Assembly (NCBI GenBank): GCA_947165405.1
Contig: CAMVAG010000067.1
Coordinates: 1-10,004, forward strand
Source: an uncultured Selenomonadales bacterium
GTDB taxonomy: Bacteria; Bacillota; Negativicutes; Selenomonadales; Selenomonadaceae
Reading direction: 5' to 3'
Length of the DNA: 10,004 nt
Made by a program: the position numbers and the translations under genes. Below the pieces are notes generated by a model, which did not search any database, had not been told where the DNA came from, and saw only the letters and a list, made by a program, of their open reading frames with translations. Below are positions 6,660 to 10,004 of this stretch, piece by piece (position 1 is the first letter of the stretch; each line of letters starts with the position of its first letter).

Positions 6660-7271
6660 TTACTTGAACTCGGCAGAGAAGACAACATTGCCTTTGTCGG
6701 CGTGCACGGAATATTTTATCAAGCCGCGTTCGGTCGTCCAATCGTAGGAGCCTTCGGTCGAAACTTCTTTGAGCATTCGCAAATCGCGCATGACCTCGCC
6801 TCTGTCTTCGGCATCAAGTTCGGGATTGAGCGTCGCGATTAAAAGTCCGAAGACGTTGAGCGTTTGAAAGGATTCGTCTTGATTCGTCGGCTCCGTGAAA
6901 ATTTTCAGCGCGGAAATTTTTTCGCCGTCGAGTATCCCGACAAGTTTAAGCTTGGGCGTGAATTCGTGAGTAAAATTTTCATCTTCGACAGTCAACGGCT
7001 CGTCAATCGTCAAGCCCAAATTCGGCGCGAGTCTTTTGGCAGAGGCGTTGAATTTTTCGCGGAACTCTTCGGGCGTCCAATTCAATTCAAAATCACGGCT
7101 CAAGTTGCCGGCGGAAATGTTCGCGTAGACAAAAAAGGCGAGGCACGCGGCGGCAACCACAAAGTTTGTCCTCTTGTCGAAGGTCGAATATTTGTACATG
7201 AAAAGCCAGCCGAGCGGCGGAATGAATATGCAAAGCGTGATCATCGCCGCAGTTTTTATGTAAGATGTCAA
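6660..7271 (-). CDS. Two-transmembrane protein of unknown function, coupled to nagA
   Basis: A 203-residue protein I do not recognise. Hydrophobic segments lie at residues 8-26 and 36-53, separated by a short basic loop (KYSTFDKRT). By the positive-inside rule the loop is cytoplasmic and the remaining 150 residues face outward. That part is hydrophilic, acidic and mixed alpha/beta in character (WTPEEFREKFN at 65-75, LKLVGILDG near 108), with no cysteines and no catalytic motif seen. The start is a TTG whose bases overlap the nagA TGA as TTGA. GGGAAGGAG ends eight bases upstream, inside nagA, so the two are translationally coupled. A start at Met10 would remove part of the first helix and lacks a good site. 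It is the last gene of the AICAR transformylase-nagA operon. A role in envelope or amino-sugar handling would be a guess from position only. Confidence 0.75.
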   Translation of the reverse strand: MTSYIKTAAMITLCIFIPPLGWLFMYKYSTFDKRTNFVVAAACLAFFVYANISAGNLSRDFELNWTPEEFREKFNASAKRLAPNLGLTIDEPLTVEDENFTHEFTPKLKLVGILDGEKISALKIFTEPTNQDESFQTLNVFGLLIATLNPELDAEDRGEVMRDLRMLKEVSTEGSYDWTTERGLIKYSVHADKGNVVFSAEFK

Positions 7272-8395
7272 AGCGTCGACTCCTTCCCGTCGATAAAAAT
7301 TTTTTTGATGTTGAAGTCGTCGTCGAAGAGCGCAATGTCCGCCGCCTTGCCGACCTCAAGACTTCCGAGCTTGTCGAAAATTTTCAATTCGACGGCGGGA
7401 TTTTTCGTGACGAGTTCGACGCACGAGGCAACGTCAAATTTTGTGTTCGCGCAAAAATTTTTGAGGACTTCGTTCATCTTGGCGACAGAGCCCGCGATTG
7501 TTCCGTCCTCCAGCGTGGCAAGGTTGCCTTTGACGAAAACTTTTTGTCCGCCGAGTTCGCTCAAACCTTCGCCGAGACCGCAAGCCCTGAAAGAATCCGT
7601 TATCAAAATAATTTCACTGCGCGGCTTGACTTTGGCAACGAGCCTCTGCGCGACGGGGTGAACGTGAACGTTATCGGCAATGACTTCGACAATCGCGTTT
7701 GAATCAAGAGCCGCACCGACGACGCCGGGTTTCCTGTGATGAAAAGCAGATTGCGCGTTGAAAAGATGAGTGATGTGATTCGCGCCGCGCTCAATCGCCG
7801 CCGTTGCAATTTCGTAAGTCGCCGCGCTGTGCCCGATTGAAACGATGATATTTTTTTCGCGGCAACGGTCAATAAAATCCAAGCCGCATTCTTCGGGCGC
7901 AACGGTTATAATTTTAATCACGTCGACGAAATTTTTTATCAGCTCGAAGTCGGCGGGGAGGATATTTTCTTCGGCTTGAGCACCTTTGAATTTTTTGCTG
8001 ATAAAAGGTCCTTCGAGGTGTGCGCCCAAAATTTTTGCGCCGTGAGAAAAATTTTTCCCGTCACGAATTTTTTCAAGGGCTCGATAAATTTTTTCAAGAG
8101 GCATTGTCATTGTCGTCGGCAAAAAACTCGTGACGCCCGTCGAAGGCAAAAACTCCGCGAAATTTTTCAAGGCGTCAAGGTCGTCGTCCATTGTGTCGAA
8201 GCCGTTCGCTCCGTGAATGTGAATGTTGATAAAGCCGGGCGCAACGAAATTATTTTCCGCGTCGATAACTTCCGCGCTGCCTTGAGCCTCGCCGATTGAA
8301 AAAATTTTTTCGTCGAAGTTCAAAGCCCCCGCGAAAATTTTAAAGTCGCCGCTTGAGTCGGGAAGAATCAATCGCCCGTTAATCAAAGACTTCAT
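7268..8395 (-). CDS. nagA: N-acetylglucosamine-6-phosphate deacetylase
   Basis: A 375-residue amidohydrolase-fold enzyme that removes acetate from GlcNAc-6-P to give glucosamine-6-P, feeding cell-wall synthesis or, through NagB, glycolysis. Seen are HIHG (His59, His61), the metal ligand Glu128 in GAHLEGPF, His189 in IGHSAAT, His210 in THLFNA, the substrate-binding His244 in ADNVHV, and the catalytic Asp267 in LITDS, followed by TIAGS at 299-303. The spacing matches the E. coli enzyme within a few residues. The usual Asp of the DxHxH motif is Asn57 here; this part of the motif is variable in the family, so activity is still expected. The ATG at 8395 is nine bases after the preceding stop, with GAGGCGG as a weak ribosome binding site overlapping that stop. 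nagB and a GlcNAc transporter are not in the window. Confidence 0.95.
   Translation of the reverse strand: MKSLINGRLILPDSSGDFKIFAGALNFDEKIFSIGEAQGSAEVIDAENNFVAPGFINIHIHGANGFDTMDDDLDALKNFAEFLPSTGVTSFLPTTMTMPLEKIYRALEKIRDGKNFSHGAKILGAHLEGPFISKKFKGAQAEENILPADFELIKNFVDVIKIITVAPEECGLDFIDRCREKNIIVSIGHSAATYEIATAAIERGANHITHLFNAQSAFHHRKPGVVGAALDSNAIVEVIADNVHVHPVAQRLVAKVKPRSEIILITDSFRACGLGEGLSELGGQKVFVKGNLATLEDGTIAGSVAKMNEVLKNFCANTKFDVASCVELVTKNPAVELKIFDKLGSLEVGKAADIALFDDDFNIKKIFIDGKESTL
7280..7288 (-). promoter_or_regulatory. Ribosome binding site inside the 3' end of nagA
   Basis: GGGAAGGAG on the minus strand ends eight bases before the TTG at 7271. It supports the TTG start of the two-transmembrane gene and its coupling to nagA. 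Confidence 0.7.
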
Positions 8396-8404
8396 GACGC
8401 CGCC

Positions 8405-9562
8405 TCAATGATGGAAAAGCCGAATGTGCGTGAACGCCATGGCAATGTTGTATTTGTCGCAGGTCTCGATAACGTTGTCGTCACGGATTGAGCCGCCCGT
8501 CTGCGCAATGAATTCGACGCCCGAAAGGTGAGCGCGTTCGATATTGTCGCCGAACGGGAAGAAAGCATCCGACGCCAAAGACACTCCGCGAAGATTTTCA
8601 AGCCAAGAAATTTTTTCGTCGGCAGTCAACGGCGCGGGCTTGACGGTGAATAAATTTTCCCAAGTGTCGTTGAAAGTTTCGCCGCCCAAGTAAATGTCGA
8701 TTGCGTTGTCGCGGTCGGGACGCTTGACACCTTTTTTGAACGGCAAATCCAAAACTTTCGGGCATTGACGCAAGAACCAATAATCGGCTTTGTTTCCGGC
8801 AAGCCTCGTGCAGTGAACGCGACTTTGTTGCCCCGCGCCGATACCGATTGCCTGCCCGCCTTTGGCGTAGCAAACCGAATTCGATTGCGTGTACTTGAGA
8901 GTTATCAGCGCGATAAACAAATCGCGGCGAGCTTCGGGCGTGAAATTTTTATTCTGCGTCGGAACATCTTCGAGGCAAGTGTCGGAAATTTTTATATCGT
9001 TGCGTTTCTGTTCGAAGGTCACGCCGAAAACTTGTTTGGTCTCGACGGCGGGCGGTTCGTAGTCGGGATTCATTTTGAGGACAAGATAATTTCCTCCGCG
9101 TTTGGATTTTAAAATTTCCAAAGCTTCGGGCGAATAGCCGGGCGCGATAACTCCGTCGCTGACTTCGCGCTTGAGGTAATTGGCGGTCGGCGCGTCGCAT
9201 TCGTCGGATAAAATCGCAAAGTCGCCGTAAGAACTCATGCGGTCGGCTCCGCGTGCTCGAACGTAAGCGGTTGCTTGCTCGGAAAGTTCGACGCCCTCCG
9301 CGAAATAAATTTTCTTCAACACATCGTCAAGCGGCTCGGCAACGGCGGCACCTGCAGGGCTCACGTGCTTGAAAGATGCAGCGGCAGGAAGATTCGTTGC
9401 CTCGCGCAGCTCGCGGACAAGTTGCCAACCGTTGAGCGCGTCAAGCAAATTGATATAACCCGGTCGCCCGTTGAGAACTTCAAACGGTAAATCGCCCTCG
9501 ACGAAAACTTTAGCGGGCTTCTGATTGGGATTGCACCCGTACTTTAAAAATAATTCGTTCAC
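8405..9562 (-). CDS. purH: Stand-alone AICAR transformylase (phosphoribosylaminoimidazolecarboxamide formyltransferase)
   Basis: A 385-residue protein equal to the C-terminal transformylase half of PurH. It transfers a formyl group from 10-formyl-tetrahydrofolate to AICAR, giving FAICAR, the penultimate step of de novo purine synthesis. Visible are KYGCNPNQKP at 7-16, the catalytic pair Lys65-His66 in SFKHVSPAG, SYGDFAILSD at 111-120, LKYTQSNSV near 222, IGAGQQSRVH near 241, SDAFFPFGDNI at 331-341, QTGGSIRDD at 354-362 and AMAFT. The IMP cyclohydrolase half is absent, and the protein begins directly at the transformylase domain, so it is the naturally unfused form known from Firmicutes. A separate cyclohydrolase must then be encoded elsewhere. 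The GTG at 9562 is chosen over the GTG at 9571, because GAGGTGAT lies between them and the earlier GTG is part of it. The gene heads an operon with nagA and has its own promoter. Confidence 0.93.
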   Translation of the reverse strand: MNELFLKYGCNPNQKPAKVFVEGDLPFEVLNGRPGYINLLDALNGWQLVRELREATNLPAAASFKHVSPAGAAVAEPLDDVLKKIYFAEGVELSEQATAYVRARGADRMSSYGDFAILSDECDAPTANYLKREVSDGVIAPGYSPEALEILKSKRGGNYLVLKMNPDYEPPAVETKQVFGVTFEQKRNDIKISDTCLEDVPTQNKNFTPEARRDLFIALITLKYTQSNSVCYAKGGQAIGIGAGQQSRVHCTRLAGNKADYWFLRQCPKVLDLPFKKGVKRPDRDNAIDIYLGGETFNDTWENLFTVKPAPLTADEKISWLENLRGVSLASDAFFPFGDNIERAHLSGVEFIAQTGGSIRDDNVIETCDKYNIAMAFTHIRLFHH

Positions 9563-9566
9563 AGAA

Positions 9567-9574
9567 ATCACCTC
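9567..9574 (-). promoter_or_regulatory. Ribosome binding site choosing between two GTG starts
   Basis: GAGGTGAT on the minus strand fits the anti-Shine-Dalgarno well and ends four bases before the GTG at 9562. The other in-frame GTG (9571-9569) lies inside this site and so is an unlikely start. Confidence 0.75.
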
Positions 9575-9595
9575 AGCAAATGTATTTTCATTAGA

Positions 9596-9624
9596 ATTTT
9601 ATTTCATTGCGCGGTGCCTTTCAA
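9596..9624 (-). promoter_or_regulatory. Promoter of the AICAR transformylase-nagA operon
   Basis: On the minus strand TTGAAA (9624-9619) and TAAAAT (9601-9596) are separated by exactly 17 bases. Expected start is near 9589, giving a leader of roughly 27 bases before the GTG at 9562, so there is no room for a purine riboswitch within this transcript. Confidence 0.75.
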
Positions 9625-9696
9625 GTATTTTTTATTCTGCCGGCTGCACGGAAAAAATAATTTGTAACCCGGAGTGTGTTGGTTCAAGAAATGCCA

Positions 9697-9724
9697 AAAG
9701 CCCCGAAGTTTTCTTCGAGGCTTT
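9697..9724 (-). terminator. Hairpin terminator downstream of tRNA-Thr
   Basis: AAAGCCTCGAAG and CTTCGGGGCTTT (minus-strand reading) form a 12-pair stem with one G-T wobble and an AAAA loop, followed by a short CTTTTGG T tract. It lies 11 bases after the tRNA CCA. On the plus strand it is followed by TTTGATTTTC, so it may act weakly in that direction too. Confidence 0.8.
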
Positions 9725-9735
9725 GATTTTCTTTA

Positions 9736-9811
9736 TGGAGCCGGCTAAGGGACTCGAACCTTCGACCTGCGCATTACGAATGCGCTGCTCTACCAACTGA
9801 GCTAAGCCGGC
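9736..9811 (-). tRNA. tRNA-Thr (anticodon CGT), CCA encoded
   Basis: The minus strand folds into a complete cloverleaf of 76 bases including CCA. The acceptor stem is GCCGGCT paired with AGCCGGC, followed by discriminator T and CCA. The D arm contains AGCTCAGTTGGTAGAGC, and the anticodon arm is GCGCA-TTCGTAA-TGCGC, placing CGT at positions 34-36 to read ACG threonine codons. The T arm contains GGTTCGAGTCC. The anticodon arm and D arm closely match the E. coli threonine CGU tRNA from memory. It has its own promoter upstream and a hairpin downstream, so it is a single-gene transcription unit. Confidence 0.97.
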
Positions 9812-9831
9812 GAATCAATTCAACGCGCTGA

Positions 9832-9860
9832 TTTATATCACAATATTTTTCGTGTGTCAA
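9832..9860 (-). promoter_or_regulatory. Promoter of tRNA-Thr
   Basis: On the minus strand the -35 box TTGACA (9860-9855) is exact, the spacer is 17 bases, and the -10 box is TATAAA (9837-9832) preceded by TG as an extended -10. The expected start is about 14 bases before the mature tRNA 5' end. It is the strongest-looking promoter in the window. Confidence 0.88.
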
Positions 9861-9909
9861 GAAAATTTTTAGAGCGTTTAGGTAAATTATTTTTTGCAAT
9901 CAGAATCTG

Positions 9910-9981
9910 CTTTTCTTTTGAAAGTTTGCTTCTACTTTTCTTTTGTTGCGCCCAAAAGAAAAGTAGCAAAAGAAAAGGGCG
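9910..9981. repeat. Palindromic repeat built from four copies of an 11-mer
   Basis: CTTTTCTTTTG occurs at 9910-9920 and 9935-9945, and its reverse complement CAAAAGAAAAG at 9953-9963 and 9967-9977. The inner pair extends to a perfect 14-base inverted repeat (9932-9945 and 9953-9966) with the 7-base loop TTGCGCC. A second possible pairing joins CGCCC (9949-9953) to GGGCG (9977-9981). No open reading frame of note crosses it. The arrangement looks like a dispersed palindromic element (REP or MITE-like), but only one copy is in view. The remaining bases of 9861-10004 show nothing else that can be assigned. Confidence 0.7.
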
Positions 9982-10004
9982 TTTGACCGGCTGTAAAAAC
10001 ATCC

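Noticed and set aside
7265..7702. Plus-strand open frames opposite nagA and its downstream gene (also 6864-7661)
   Set aside because: They are shadows of nagA and the two-transmembrane gene, both of which have proper start signals, coupling and, for nagA, full catalytic motifs.
9625..9696. A possible purine riboswitch or attenuator ahead of the AICAR transformylase
   Set aside because: The best promoter lies downstream of this stretch, and I see no conserved purine-aptamer stems, only a short GCCGGC palindrome.
9525..9800. A 91-codon plus-strand open frame ending in AKGLEPSTCALRMRCSTN
   Set aside because: That ending is the well-known false peptide produced by reading antisense through a tRNA gene. 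The frame also crosses a promoter and a terminator.
9932..9980. A possible peptide of the type LLFFCCAQKKSSKRKG across the palindromic repeat
   Set aside because: It is only the translation of the purine/pyrimidine palindrome, with no start signal or continuation.

Overview
This window reads as ordinary chromosome from a bacterium of the Firmicutes/Bacillota type, possibly of the Negativicutes (Selenomonas-like) kind. The reasons are strong AGGAGG-type ribosome binding sites, sigma-70-type promoters with 17-base spacers, an anaerobic class III ribonucleotide reductase, an AICAR transformylase that is not fused to IMP cyclohydrolase, a tsaC-to-glyA neighbourhood like that of Bacillus subtilis ywlC-glyA, and an A/T-tract-rich style in moderate-GC DNA. 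The phylum call is fairly safe; the class is a guess from gene content alone. There is no sign of phage, CRISPR, transposase or a defence island.

Plus strand, 1-4285: five tightly packed genes in one direction. They are the 3' part of tsaC (tRNA t6A synthesis), a SnoaL-like small protein, glyA (serine hydroxymethyltransferase), a 408-residue protein carrying two copies of an HTH-like module, and a PAP2-family membrane phosphatase. The junctions are ATGA (4-base overlap), 15 bases, a 1-base TGATG overlap and 18 bases, so this is very probably one transcript. It ends at a hairpin at 4251-4274 that also serves the opposing gene.

Minus strand, 4280-9571: nrdD (anaerobic ribonucleotide reductase) has its own promoter. 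Upstream of it lies a second minus-strand operon in the order AICAR transformylase, nagA, and a two-transmembrane protein of unknown function translationally coupled to nagA. An 11-base inverted repeat followed by eight T lies between the two units. The nrdD -10 box sits inside one arm of that repeat.

Right end, 9697-10004: a tRNA-Thr(CGT) gene on the minus strand with encoded CCA, a near-consensus promoter and a downstream hairpin, then a palindromic repeat built from four copies of an 11-mer.

The genes are mostly housekeeping. glyA supplies one-carbon units for folate, the AICAR transformylase consumes formyl-folate in purine synthesis, and nrdD makes deoxynucleotides. NagA belongs to amino-sugar and cell-wall recycling. 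Three observations stand out: the NrdD reading frame ends without the C-terminal glycyl-radical motif expected of the family, the 408-residue protein has an internal duplication (36 of 72 aligned residues identical, counted by eye), and the palindromic repeat lies beside the tRNA gene. No clearly new multi-gene system was seen. No stretch longer than 300 bases lacks a gene.
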